Shown: positions 8,305-17,036 of the stretch, piece by piece
How positions within the stretch are numbered: the stretch's first letter is position 1
Layout: each line of letters begins with the position of its first letter
Source of the DNA: Ignavibacteriaceae bacterium
Lineage (GTDB): Bacteria; Bacteroidota; Ignavibacteria; Ignavibacteriales; Ignavibacteriaceae
DNA length: 24,077 nucleotides
NCBI GenBank assembly: GCA_025449775.1
Contig: JANWIS010000074.1
Coordinates: 1-24,077 of the forward strand
Direction: 5' to 3'
The notes under the pieces: model-generated
Database searches by the model: none
Told to the model about the DNA's origin: nothing
Seen by the model: only the letters and a program-made list of their open reading frames with translations
Program-made: the position numbers and the translations under genes

Positions 8305-8339
8305 TTGCCACTTGTTAAAAAATATTGTCATTGTGGCAA
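8305..8339. promoter_or_regulatory. spaced inverted repeat in the birA/hsp20 divergent intergenic region
   Basis: The 241-bp gap between the divergent birA and hsp20 genes carries 7-bp perfect arms, TTGCCAC (8305-8311) and GTGGCAA (8333-8339), 21 bases apart. The arms are the most GC-rich bases of an otherwise very AT-rich gap. They lie about 58 bp upstream of birA and 150 bp upstream of hsp20. This could be a transcription-factor site or coincidence. It is not a CIRCE (HrcA) element. I do not recognise confident -35/-10 boxes in the gap; a short AATCT-TTTT-AGATT hairpin is also present at 8414-8427. Confidence 0.3.
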
Positions 8340-8488
8340 TTTATCTGTCCAATTATTGTTGGTTTATACTAATGGAAATTCACTATAACTTCTTTTATAA
8401 TAATAACTTAACTAATCTTTTTAGATTGGCATTTATGTTGGAACAGTAATTTAAAGCAAATTATTTTATTAACAATAAAGGTATAAAA

Positions 8489-8902
8489 ATGTTTCTATTA
8501 AAAATTAATCCTTCTGTAAACAATAATTCAGAACCTATCGCGTACAATTCATTTCTCAATTCTTATGTGCAGAACTGGGATCAAACAAAATTCCCTTCAG
8601 TTGACATCATGGAAGATGAAAATAAAATTTATCTTAAGGCAGAAGTCCCGGGAATGAAGAAAGATGGAATTAAAATTGTTTTAGAAAAAAATAGTTTAAT
8701 TTTATCAGGTAATAAAAATTTAATTCAAGCTTCGAATAAAATCCGAAAAAACGAAAATTTTTATGGGTCATTTAAAAGAAGCTTTAAATTATCAAATGAA
8801 ATTGACAATGATTCAATTGCTGCCGAAATGGAAAATGGAATTCTAACAATTACATTTAATAAAATAAATGTTCCAACAGAAAAAATAATTGATATAAACT
8901 AA
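8489..8902 (+). CDS. small heat-shock protein, Hsp20/alpha-crystallin family (first copy)
   Basis: This is an ATP-independent holdase chaperone of 137 residues. The alpha-crystallin domain runs from about 36 (PSVDIMED) to 126. It includes the VPGM turn and the conserved AEMENGILTI motif (112-121). A short C-terminal extension contains an IDI (IXI-type) anchor at 134-136, used to bind neighbouring dimers in oligomers. Gene start: ATG with AAAGG about seven bases upstream. It is the first gene of the hsp20-dnaK-hsp20 unit, with dnaK following after 37 bases. It shares only general domain features with the second Hsp20 copy at 10883, so the two are not a recent duplication. Confidence 0.9.
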   Translation: MFLLKINPSVNNNSEPIAYNSFLNSYVQNWDQTKFPSVDIMEDENKIYLKAEVPGMKKDGIKIVLEKNSLILSGNKNLIQASNKIRKNENFYGSFKRSFKLSNEIDNDSIAAEMENGILTITFNKINVPTEKIIDIN

Positions 8903-8939
8903 TTTTTTTAAACCGAAAAATAAATCAAGGAGTTATAAA

Positions 8940-10859
8940 ATGGGTAAGATAATAGGAATAGATCTCGGTACAACTAACTCGTGTGTTGCTGTGATGGAAG
9001 GAAATGATCCTGTAGTCATACCAAATTCTGAAGGTGGAAGAACAACACCGTCAGTTGTTGCATTCACAAAGTCCGGTGAACGATTAGTTGGTCAGCCGGC
9101 TAAACGACAGGCAATTACAAATCCGAAGAACACTATTTTCTCTATTAAAAGATTTATGGGAAGATTTATCAATGAAGTTGATACGGAAAAAACTGAAGTC
9201 CCTTACGAAGTTGTTTCCGGAGATAATAATTCTGCAAGAGTTAAAATTCAGGATAGAATATATTCACCACCTGAAATCAGTGCAATGATATTACAGAAAA
9301 TGAAAAAAACTGCTGAAGATTATCTTGGTCATGAAGTTACTGAAGCTGTTGTAACTGTTCCGGCATATTTTAATGATTCTCAAAGACAGGCAACAAAAGA
9401 TGCAGGAGAAATTGCAGGATTAAAAGTAAGCAGGATAATTAATGAACCGACTGCAGCTGCATTAGCATATGGATTAGATAAAAAAGAAAAAGACCATGTC
9501 GTTGCAATTTATGATTTAGGAGGAGGAACTTTTGATATATCTGTACTTCAGCTTGGAGAAGGTGTATTTGAAGTTAAATCTACAAATGGCGATACTCATC
9601 TTGGTGGTGATGATTTTGATCAGCGTGTTATTGATTATCTGGCAGATGAATTCAAAAAAGCTGAAGGCATTGATCTTAAAAAAGATCCGATGGCATTGCA
9701 GAGACTTAAAGAAGCATCAGAAAAAGCAAAAGTTGAATTATCTTCCTCAACATCAACAGATGTTAATCTACCGTTTATTACTGCAACACAGGATGGTCCA
9801 AAACATTTGAATATAAATCTCAGCAGATCAAAATTTGAACAGCTGATTCATGATCTCGTTGACAGAACAAAAATTCCATGTCAGCAGGCTATTAAAGATG
9901 CAGGAGTTACTCCATCAGATATTCACGAAGTAATTCTTGTAGGCGGATCAACCAGGATTCCGATGGTTCAACAGCTTGTTAAAGATCTTTTTGGAAGAGA
10001 ACCACACAAAGGTGTAAACCCGGATGAAGTTGTTGCAGTCGGAGCTGCTATTCAGGGTGGAGTTTTAGCCGGAGATGTCAAAGATGTATTGCTTCTTGAT
10101 GTAACGCCATTGTCACTTGGCATTGAAACACTTGGTGGAGTGATGACTAAATTAATCGAATCGAATACAACCATCCCGACCAAGAAGAGCGAAGTATTTT
10201 CTACAGCATCCGACAGTCAGCCTTCAGTTGAAATACACATTTTGCAGGGTGAACGATCAATGGCCGGAGATAACAGAACTCTCGGAAGATTTCACCTTGA
10301 TGGAATTCCGCCTGCACCAAGAGGTATTCCTCAGATTGAAGTTACATTTGATATCGATGCAAATGGAATTCTTCATGTAAATGCAAAAGATAAAGCAACA
10401 AGTAAAGAACAGAATATCAGAATTACTTCTTCAGGCGGATTAAGCAATGAAGAAATTGAAAAAATGAAACGTGATGCGAAGGATCATGCAGCTGAAGATA
10501 AGAAGAATAAAGAAAAAGTTGATATAAGAAACCAAGCTGACAGTCTTGTATTCCAGACTAAGAAACAGATGGAAGAGATGAAGGATAAGCTCTCTGGCGA
10601 TTCACGCTCGAAGCTAGAAGCAGAAATTAAAAAAGTTGAAGATGCTATCGCTTCAAATAATTCTGACCATATCAAAGCTACTACAGAATCACTGAATAAA
10701 GTATGGAATGAAATCGCATCTCAGCTTTATCAGCAGGCAAGTCAGCAGCCAACCGGACAACAACAGGCTCAGGGAAATGAACAAAAGAAAGATCAGAAAG
10801 AAAATGTTCAGGATGCTTCGTACGAGGTAGTTGATGACAACGATAATAAAGACAAATAA
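8940..10859 (+). CDS. dnaK: molecular chaperone DnaK (Hsp70)
   Basis: DnaK binds exposed hydrophobic segments of client proteins in an ATP-driven cycle. The 639-residue protein has the full plan. The nucleotide-binding domain (1 to about 380) carries GIDLGTTNSCVAV near the N-terminus, YDLGGGTFDISVL and GGSTRIP. The linker DVLLLDVTPLSLGIETLGG, substrate-binding beta domain and helical lid follow, then a Gln-rich disordered tail ending in ASYEVVDD plus a short charged tail. Length is normal. AAGGAG precedes the ATG at good spacing. It is flanked on both sides, same strand, by genes for different Hsp20 proteins (37 and 23 bp gaps); grpE and dnaJ are not in the window. The high level of conservation makes the call secure. 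Confidence 0.98.
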   Translation: MGKIIGIDLGTTNSCVAVMEGNDPVVIPNSEGGRTTPSVVAFTKSGERLVGQPAKRQAITNPKNTIFSIKRFMGRFINEVDTEKTEVPYEVVSGDNNSARVKIQDRIYSPPEISAMILQKMKKTAEDYLGHEVTEAVVTVPAYFNDSQRQATKDAGEIAGLKVSRIINEPTAAALAYGLDKKEKDHVVAIYDLGGGTFDISVLQLGEGVFEVKSTNGDTHLGGDDFDQRVIDYLADEFKKAEGIDLKKDPMALQRLKEASEKAKVELSSSTSTDVNLPFITATQDGPKHLNINLSRSKFEQLIHDLVDRTKIPCQQAIKDAGVTPSDIHEVILVGGSTRIPMVQQLVKDLFGREPHKGVNPDEVVAVGAAIQGGVLAGDVKDVLLLDVTPLSLGIETLGGVMTKLIESNTTIPTKKSEVFSTASDSQPSVEIHILQGERSMAGDNRTLGRFHLDGIPPAPRGIPQIEVTFDIDANGILHVNAKDKATSKEQNIRITSSGGLSNEEIEKMKRDAKDHAAEDKKNKEKVDIRNQADSLVFQTKKQMEEMKDKLSGDSRSKLEAEIKKVEDAIASNNSDHIKATTESLNKVWNEIASQLYQQASQQPTGQQQAQGNEQKKDQKENVQDASYEVVDDNDNKDK

Positions 10860-10882
10860 TTTAATAAAGCAGGAATAATAAA

Positions 10883-11281
10883 ATGCAAGACAATAAAGAA
10901 ATAATAGCTATAAAAAATATTAATAATCATTCGATTGATGAAATGCTGAAGACACAAAACAGTATTCTGCCTTCATCAGATATTTATGAAAACCCGGATG
11001 AGTATGTGCTTATTTCAAATATGCCCGGCGTTCCAAGAAGTGAAGTTCAGGTAAAAGTTGTGGATGATTCACTCATTTTATTTGGTAAAACAAATTACGA
11101 TGAATCAGTGAACAGAAAATATATTCTTAACGAAAATGAACCGGGAAATTATTTCAGGAAATTTAAAATTTCTGATTCGATTGATGAAACAAAGATCAGT
11201 GCAAAGTATGATAATGGACAGTTGACAGTGTTACTTCCGAAACATGACAAAATAAAACCTCGATCAATTGATATTGCCTGA
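10883..11281 (+). CDS. small heat-shock protein, Hsp20/alpha-crystallin family (second copy)
   Basis: This is a second holdase of 132 residues. The alpha-crystallin domain spans about 28-120, with the MPGV turn (47-50) and the signature NGQLTVLLPK (111-120). The C-terminus again ends in an IDI-type anchor. The N-terminal arm is only about 28 residues, shorter and more acidic than in the first copy. It lies 23 bp after dnaK with AGGA ahead of its ATG, and it is followed within 25 bp by a strong terminator, so it is the last gene of the chaperone unit. Its divergence from the first copy suggests the two may hetero-oligomerise or take different clients; this is inference. Confidence 0.9.
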   Translation: MQDNKEIIAIKNINNHSIDEMLKTQNSILPSSDIYENPDEYVLISNMPGVPRSEVQVKVVDDSLILFGKTNYDESVNRKYILNENEPGNYFRKFKISDSIDETKISAKYDNGQLTVLLPKHDKIKPRSIDIA

Positions 11282-11302
11282 ATAATATTTGATAATTAGG
11301 TT

Positions 11303-11329
11303 AAAGCCTGCTTTTCAGCAGGCTTTTTT
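11303..11329 (+). terminator. intrinsic terminator of the hsp20-dnaK-hsp20 unit
   Basis: A nine-base-pair stem AAAGCCTGC (11303-11311) / GCAGGCTTT (11318-11326) with a six-base loop runs straight into six T residues (11324-11329). It sits 21 bp after the stop of the second hsp20 and fits a rho-independent terminator on the plus strand. Confidence 0.92.
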
Positions 11330-11373
11330 ATTGGTATTTTTATTCTGTTCCTGTTGAATCTATTATTGGGTTA

Positions 11374-12468
11374 ATGCAATCTCCTGATCAAAAACATAGA
11401 GTAATTTTTATTGACCTGATGAGAGCAATTGCAGTTTTGCAAATGGTTCAAGGTCATACAATTTTCGTTTTTCTTTCACAGGAATTCAAATCAACAGAAT
11501 TACCGGCGTATGCTGTATGGAATTTCTTAAGGGGAATGACAGCTCCGATTTTCATGTTCACAGCCGGGACTGTCTTCATTTATCTCTTCCGTTTAGTCAA
11601 AAAATCTTTTTGGGAAAACTACAGAGTTAAGAAAGGAATTAAGAGAGCATTTCTCCTGTTATTTCTCGGATACATTATGAAATACCCGACCTGGACTGTT
11701 TTTGATTTTTCAGAAGTTACAGAAGAAAAATGGCAACTATTTCTTGCAATTGATGTTTTGCAGTTAATCGGTTTCAGCCTTTTAATTTTATTAACAATTT
11801 TATACATCACTGAAAAACTAAAGTTAAACTATACAGCCATGTTTACTATTTCTTCCGGAATATTTTTTCTTTTATCGCCGTTTACTGATGTTGTAAACTG
11901 GAATTTAATTTTACCTGAACCGATTGCCGCTTACTTATACAGCGGTTCCGGATCTCTATTTCCACTTTTTCCATGGGCTGGATATGTAATTTCTGGCGGG
12001 TTACTTGGAAGTTATCTTTCAGAGAATCCATTAGTTTTTAAATCATCTCGCTTCAGTATTCTTCTTGCTGTATTTGGAGGAGCTTTTACATTAACAGCAT
12101 TATTAAGCGAACTATTTCTTCAGTTGTTGCAGATACAAATTTATAATCCTCAAACAACACCGAGCACAATATTTTTGAGAGTTGGATTCGTTCTACTGCT
12201 TACTTCAGCTGTTTCATATATTGCTTTAAAACTAAATAGTATTCCACAATTGCTTATACTTGTCGGAAGAAATACGCTTCTTATTTATTTCATCCATCTT
12301 ATAATTTTATACGGAAGCACATGGACTCCGGGTTTAAATCTTTTATGGGGCGATAGTTTTACAGGTTGGCAGTCGTTTGGTGCTGCAGTAATTATGCTTA
12401 CTTTAATGGCATTTATGGTAGTTGGAATACATAGGTTTAAAATTCATAATAAAGAAATGGTGACTTAA
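11374..12468 (+). CDS. polytopic membrane protein, acyltransferase-like (HGSNAT/DUF1624-like)
   Basis: This 364-residue integral membrane protein has about ten hydrophobic segments. The N-terminus has the pattern IDLMRAIAVLQMVQGH: an Arg (R17) in the first membrane segment and a His (H28) at its end. A second motif near 50-60 reads RGMTAPIFMFTAG. This arrangement is seen in the heparan-alpha-glucosaminide acetyltransferase-like and acyltransferase-3-like families, which move acyl groups onto sugars at or across the membrane. The substrate cannot be told from the sequence. The ATG at 11374 lacks a good ribosome site, so the start is uncertain. It stands alone between the chaperone terminator and ruvB, 80 bp upstream of the latter. 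Confidence 0.7.
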   Translation: MQSPDQKHRVIFIDLMRAIAVLQMVQGHTIFVFLSQEFKSTELPAYAVWNFLRGMTAPIFMFTAGTVFIYLFRLVKKSFWENYRVKKGIKRAFLLLFLGYIMKYPTWTVFDFSEVTEEKWQLFLAIDVLQLIGFSLLILLTILYITEKLKLNYTAMFTISSGIFFLLSPFTDVVNWNLILPEPIAAYLYSGSGSLFPLFPWAGYVISGGLLGSYLSENPLVFKSSRFSILLAVFGGAFTLTALLSELFLQLLQIQIYNPQTTPSTIFLRVGFVLLLTSAVSYIALKLNSIPQLLILVGRNTLLIYFIHLIILYGSTWTPGLNLLWGDSFTGWQSFGAAVIMLTLMAFMVVGIHRFKIHNKEMVT

Positions 12469-12547
12469 GAAATATCTGATAAGTTAATGAAGTTTAGATT
12501 TCTTTTGATAAATTTAAATAGAAAATAAAATCTTATAATATTCCCTG

Positions 12548-13576
12548 ATGCGTAAATCAAAATCAACTGATCCGGTTCTCACCGAAGAAGAAAAAAGTTT
12601 CGAGCAATCTTTACGACCTTCAAGTATAAAAGAATTTATAGGTCAGCAAAAGATTACAGACAACTTAAATGTATTTATCACAGCTGCAAGAAAACGTGAT
12701 GAAGCTCTTGATCATTCGCTTCTTACAGGTCCTCCCGGATTGGGAAAGACAACGCTCGCATATATAATTGCACATGAGATGGGAGTTAAATTAAAAATAA
12801 CTTCCGGACCAGTACTCGAAAGACCTGGTGACCTGGCAGGTCTTCTAACTAACCTTGAGGAAAAATCTGTATTATTTATTGATGAAATTCACCGGTTAAG
12901 TCCTGTTGTTGAAGAATATCTTTATTCAGCAATGGAAGACTACAAGCTTGATATTATGATAGACAGCGGTCCGAATGCCCGAACAATTCAATTAAGTCTG
13001 CCAAAGTACACACTCATTGGTGCAACAACTCGTGCAGGAATGTTAACTTCACCGTTACGAGACAGATTCGGAATAAAATTCAGGCTGGACTATTATGATG
13101 CAGAAAATATCCAAAAAATAATATTGCGCTCATCAGAAATACTTGACGTAACTATTGATGAAGATGCATCACAAGAAATTGCAAAACGATCAAGAGGAAC
13201 TCCAAGAATTGCAAACAGGCTTCTCAGGCGAACCAGAGATTTTGCAGATTATGACAACAAAAATAAAATCGATATTGATGTTGCTAAAAAAGCATTGTTA
13301 GCTCTGGAAGTTGATGACTTTGGACTTGATGAAATGGATAAAGAAATAATACTTGCAATAATTGAAAAGTATAATGGCGGTCCGGTTGGGCTTAATACAC
13401 TTTCAGTTGCAGTTAATGAAGATCCCGGAACTATTGAGGAAGTTTATGAACCATTTTTAATTCAGCAGGGATTTATTCAAAGAACTCCAAGAGGAAGAGA
13501 AGCTACTGCACTAGCATATAAAAGATTTGGCAAGGATAAATTTAATCCGGATAAAGCTAAATCCCTCTTCAAATAA
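12548..13576 (+). CDS. ruvB: Holliday junction branch migration ATPase RuvB
   Basis: RuvB is the hexameric AAA+ motor that, with RuvA, moves Holliday junctions during recombinational repair. The 342-residue protein has the N-terminal LRPSSIKEFIGQ segment, Walker A GPPGLGKT (61-68), Walker B with DEIH (112-115), the sensor GATTRAGMLTSPLRDRFG and the RGTPRIANRLLRR arginine motif. It ends with the C-terminal winged helix (YNGGPVGLNTLS ... QRTPRGREAT). Length is normal. There is no obvious Shine-Dalgarno ahead of the ATG at 12548, which is common in this lineage. ruvA and ruvC are not in the window. The next gene starts directly after the stop. Confidence 0.97.
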   Translation: MRKSKSTDPVLTEEEKSFEQSLRPSSIKEFIGQQKITDNLNVFITAARKRDEALDHSLLTGPPGLGKTTLAYIIAHEMGVKLKITSGPVLERPGDLAGLLTNLEEKSVLFIDEIHRLSPVVEEYLYSAMEDYKLDIMIDSGPNARTIQLSLPKYTLIGATTRAGMLTSPLRDRFGIKFRLDYYDAENIQKIILRSSEILDVTIDEDASQEIAKRSRGTPRIANRLLRRTRDFADYDNKNKIDIDVAKKALLALEVDDFGLDEMDKEIILAIIEKYNGGPVGLNTLSVAVNEDPGTIEEVYEPFLIQQGFIQRTPRGREATALAYKRFGKDKFNPDKAKSLFK

Positions 13577-13582
13577 TTGAGC

Positions 13583-15529
13583 ATGAAATTTTTATTGTTC
13601 GGCGAAACACTAACTCAAAAATTCCATTTGAAAAATTTTAGTTTAAAATACATCACATTAATTGCTTTCCTTTTTTCATCATCAACATTTGCCCAACAGG
13701 AATTATTTATTTCACGGAATATTCTGCCTGCTTATGAAAAGGGAACACGGTCTTATGATGGAAAACCGGGAGAAAAATACTGGCAGAATTCTTCAGAGTA
13801 TAAAATTGAAGTTCAAGTTGATCCTTCTACTTATTTGATTGATGGAAGTGAAGAGATCATTTATCACAACAACAGTCCAGATACGCTAAAAAAAATTCTT
13901 CTAAGGTTATATCCGAATATTTTCAAAAAGGGAAGTGCAAGAGATTATCAAACTGTTCCTGAAGCTATTAATGACGGGGTGTTTGTAAAAAAAATAATTA
14001 TCGGTAATGATACAATAAATTTATCTGACAAAAATATATACAGTGTAAGAAATACACTTTCAACTATTAATCTTAAAAATTATATCCCTCCAAAATCTTC
14101 CATAAAACTTTCAATTGATTGGAACTATAACATTTCTGTACAAGGAAGACTGAGAATTGGCGTCTATGATTCTACATCGGTGTTTGTTGGTTACTGGTAT
14201 CCTCAGATTGCAGTTTATGATGATATTTTGGGATGGGATCAAAATGATTACAGCGGTCAGGAAGAATTTTATAATGACTTTGCAGAATTTGAAGTGAATA
14301 TTACGATGCCAAATAATTTTGGAGTCTGGGCAACCGGAACTCTTCAAAATCCTCAGGAAGTTCTTGCAGAAGAAACATTTAAAAAATATTCTTCAGCAAA
14401 ATTATCTGATACTGTGATAAGAATTATTTCTAAGGATCAACTTAATTCAAAAGATTTATTTAATAGTGATAAGTCAAAAAATACGTGGATATACAAAGCA
14501 TCGAAAGTCACTGATTTTGCTTTTGCTTTCAGTGATCATTATCTGTGGGATGGATTAACATTGATGCTTGACAGTTTATCTAATCACTCAGTTTTTATAC
14601 AAACGGTTTATCCATCGAATTCACCGGATTTCCATGAAGTTGCAGAGATAAGTAAAGAACTGATAAAATTTTTTTCAACAACAATGCCGGGAATTATTTT
14701 TCCGTTCAATTCGTTCACAGCTTTTAATAATGGAAGATCGAGTGGTGGAATGGAATTTCCGATGCTGATAAATGACGGCTCACCTCAGCTTCGGGAAAGC
14801 ACTGTGAATCTTACATCACATGAAATTGCTCACCAGTACTTTCCTTTTTTTGTTGGTACGAACGAACATAAATATGCATTTATGGATGAAGGCATGGCAG
14901 TTCTGCTTCCATTTAAATATATGGAAAAACTGACTGGTGATAACAAAAGACTTATCCGAACTGTATCATCTTATAAAAGTATAGCTGGAACCGAAAACGA
15001 TATTCCACCAATTATTCCTTCACTCTCTCTGACATATAGTGCATATAGAAATTCGGCTTATGACCGTCCATCGATTGCATACGAATTTTTACATGATATG
15101 CTCGGGGAAGAACTCTTCATCAAGTGTTTGCAGGAATATATTAACAGGTGGAAAGGTAAACATCCGATTCCATTCGATTTCTTTTTTACATTCAATGAAG
15201 TTAGCGGAAAAGATCTGAATTGGTTCTGGATACCATGGTTTTTTGAAATTGGGTATCCTGATTTATCAATAGATAAAGCGTCAGTAAAAGATGGTAAAGT
15301 TGAGATCATAATAAAAAAAATTGGGTTATTGCCAACTCCTATTAATATCACAATTTATTTTGAAGATGGATCGAATGAAACTATATATTATTCAGCGGAA
15401 GTTTGGAAAGATGAAAATACTTCATTCCAAATAGTCCAAGAATCGAATAAAATTATTAAAGAAATAAAACTTGGAAGTAATCTAATTCCCGATGTCAACT
15501 CTGAAAATGATTTGATTGTAATCCATTAA
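13583..15529 (+). CDS. exported M1-family zinc metallopeptidase (aminopeptidase-like)
   Basis: This is a gluzincin peptidase of about 648 residues. In the frame counted from the TTG at 13577, the zinc site is HEIAH at 415-419 with the third ligand in DEG at 438, the HEXXH-X18-E spacing of M1 enzymes. A GGMEFP motif at 390-395 corresponds to the GAMEN/GGMEN substrate loop. M1 beta-sandwich features precede these. A hydrophobic stretch near 23-36 ending in FAQQ indicates a Sec signal peptide, preceded by a rather long polar n-region. I favour the ATG at 13583; the TTG at 13577 is directly adjacent to the ruvB stop. It is close to peptidases annotated 'M1 family metallopeptidase' in Bacteroidota; a role in peptide scavenging in the envelope is inference. 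No T9SS sorting domain is visible. Confidence 0.87.
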   Translation: MKFLLFGETLTQKFHLKNFSLKYITLIAFLFSSSTFAQQELFISRNILPAYEKGTRSYDGKPGEKYWQNSSEYKIEVQVDPSTYLIDGSEEIIYHNNSPDTLKKILLRLYPNIFKKGSARDYQTVPEAINDGVFVKKIIIGNDTINLSDKNIYSVRNTLSTINLKNYIPPKSSIKLSIDWNYNISVQGRLRIGVYDSTSVFVGYWYPQIAVYDDILGWDQNDYSGQEEFYNDFAEFEVNITMPNNFGVWATGTLQNPQEVLAEETFKKYSSAKLSDTVIRIISKDQLNSKDLFNSDKSKNTWIYKASKVTDFAFAFSDHYLWDGLTLMLDSLSNHSVFIQTVYPSNSPDFHEVAEISKELIKFFSTTMPGIIFPFNSFTAFNNGRSSGGMEFPMLINDGSPQLRESTVNLTSHEIAHQYFPFFVGTNEHKYAFMDEGMAVLLPFKYMEKLTGDNKRLIRTVSSYKSIAGTENDIPPIIPSLSLTYSAYRNSAYDRPSIAYEFLHDMLGEELFIKCLQEYINRWKGKHPIPFDFFFTFNEVSGKDLNWFWIPWFFEIGYPDLSIDKASVKDGKVEIIIKKIGLLPTPINITIYFEDGSNETIYYSAEVWKDENTSFQIVQESNKIIKEIKLGSNLIPDVNSENDLIVIH

Positions 15530-15540
15530 AATTAATTGAG

Positions 15541-16623
15541 ATGAAAATCAAAGATATCAATAAAGAAGACCTGGTAATTCAGCCGATTGAAAATGCTGAT
15601 ACAATACCAGCATCGTGGTACACAAGCAAAGAAATTTATGACTTTGAAATTTCTCACTTGATCAACTCTGAATGGCAATACGTCGGAAACTTTTCACAAA
15701 TTCCTTCTATTGGAGATTATTTTTTATTTGAAATTTCAGGCAAACCAATTTTGGTTGTTAGGAGTGATGATAAAACTATCAAAGCATTTTACAATGTATG
15801 CAGACACAGAGGCGGTCCGCTTGCACTGGAAAACGGCAGTTGCAAATTGTTTCAGTGTAAATACCACGGCTGGACTTACAAACTCGATGGTTCACTTCAC
15901 AAAACGCCGCAATTCGGTCCGGTTGAAAATTTTAACAAAGATGAGTTTGGTTTAGTACCGGTTAACCTGGATATCTGGGAAAATCTTATCTTCACGATGA
16001 TTAACAACCCTTCTGTCAATATTCAAAAAATTATGAGCGGAGTTAAAGACAGAATCCAGCCGATCAATCTGAGCGATAAAAAATTTTATAAACGTGTGCA
16101 CTATTCAGTTAACTGCAACTGGAAAGTTTACGTGGATAATTATCTTGAAGGTTATCATTTAAATTTTGTTCATCCATCTTTATCAAAATTATTAATTCCA
16201 AGTGAGTATAAAACTGAAGTTTCTGAATTTTATTCATTGCAGTACAGTCCACTTAAAGATGATGCAAACTTTTATGGAGAAGGGAATGCTTACTACTATT
16301 TTATTTTTCCAAACATCATGCTGAACATTTTACCGGGAAGATTACAGGTGAATTTGGTTCAGCCGATCAGCATCGATAAAACGATTGTGATCTTCGATTA
16401 CTTTTATGATGATATTCATTCAACACTGAATGTGAAAAAGATTGAAGAGGATATAAAATTGAGTGATGAAATCCAGCTTGAAGATATTATGATATGTGAG
16501 AAAGTGCAGAAAGGATTGCTTTCGGGTGCGTATAATAAAGGCAGAATTTCTCCGCAATCGGAATTAGGTGTTTATCATTTCCAGTCACATTTAAAAAGGA
16601 AATTCAAAACACATATTGAGTGA
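15541..16623 (+). CDS. Rieske non-haem iron oxygenase, alpha subunit type
   Basis: These enzymes use a [2Fe-2S] Rieske centre and a mononuclear iron to insert oxygen into substrates. The 360-residue protein has the Rieske ligands C87-x-H89 and C106-x2-H109. The catalytic domain has NWKVYVDNYLEGYH with the iron ligands H206 and H211, and D315 in the LEDIMICE segment as the probable third. The architecture resembles choline/carnitine/glycine-betaine monooxygenases as well as aromatic-ring hydroxylases; the substrate cannot be assigned. It begins 11 bp after the M1 peptidase gene and may be co-transcribed. No ferredoxin, reductase or beta-subunit gene is nearby, so it must use an electron donor encoded elsewhere. 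It converges on the THX gene with 20 bp between stops. Confidence 0.88.
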   Translation: MKIKDINKEDLVIQPIENADTIPASWYTSKEIYDFEISHLINSEWQYVGNFSQIPSIGDYFLFEISGKPILVVRSDDKTIKAFYNVCRHRGGPLALENGSCKLFQCKYHGWTYKLDGSLHKTPQFGPVENFNKDEFGLVPVNLDIWENLIFTMINNPSVNIQKIMSGVKDRIQPINLSDKKFYKRVHYSVNCNWKVYVDNYLEGYHLNFVHPSLSKLLIPSEYKTEVSEFYSLQYSPLKDDANFYGEGNAYYYFIFPNIMLNILPGRLQVNLVQPISIDKTIVIFDYFYDDIHSTLNVKKIEEDIKLSDEIQLEDIMICEKVQKGLLSGAYNKGRISPQSELGVYHFQSHLKRKFKTHIE

Positions 16624-16643
16624 AGTTAATTACCTGGTTAGCA

Positions 16644-17036
16644 CTACTTGGTTTTTTTAGGTCGTCCGCGTTTTTTTGTTTCTTCTTTGATAGCTGATTT
16701 TTTCGGCTCTTCTTTTTTCTTTTCTTCCTTCTTAACAGTATGAACGATTTCATGTTGTTTAGAAGATTCCGGTGACTGCAGTACGGGTTGTTTGATTGCT
16801 TCTTTTACTTCAACAATTTCCGGTTGTTCAATTTTAATATGTTCAACTGGAGTATCGAGTACGACAGGCTTTCTTGTTTCATGTTCCGGTCTGAATATTT
16901 TTTTAATTTCGATAGGTTTTGGTTTCTCTTCAACTTTTACAAAATGTGGTGTAGAATGTTTTTTTCTCTGCCTGGTTTTTCCATAAGAATGCTGGAACCT
17001 TTTTCCCTTTTTAGATTTTTTGTCGCCTCTGCCCAT
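16644..17036 (-). CDS. bTHX-type 30S ribosomal protein with a long charged C-terminal tail and AT-hook
   Basis: Residues 1-26 (MGRGDKKSKKG ... YGKTRQRKK) match bTHX, a tiny 30S-bound protein of Thermus and Bacteroidota that fills a cavity in the small-subunit head. THX proteins are usually only about 26-60 residues. Here another 100 residues follow, rich in Lys, Glu, Pro and Val and without hydrophobic core. They end in KKRGRPKK (121-128), an AT-hook-like minor-groove binding motif with the RGRP core at 123-126. A good GGAGAG site precedes the ATG (minus strand). The tail is low-complexity, so a histone-H1-like, nucleic-acid-binding role is only a guess; alternatively the protein acts purely in ribosome assembly. 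The gene is 97 bp downstream of a membrane-protein gene on the same strand. Confidence 0.75.
   Translation of the reverse strand: MGRGDKKSKKGKRFQHSYGKTRQRKKHSTPHFVKVEEKPKPIEIKKIFRPEHETRKPVVLDTPVEHIKIEQPEIVEVKEAIKQPVLQSPESSKQHEIVHTVKKEEKKKEEPKKSAIKEETKKRGRPKKTK

Noticed and set aside
8334..8348. Possible sigma-54 promoter (TGGCA followed by a TGT at about -12 spacing)
   Set aside because: The GC of the -12 element is absent, so the match is not adequate.
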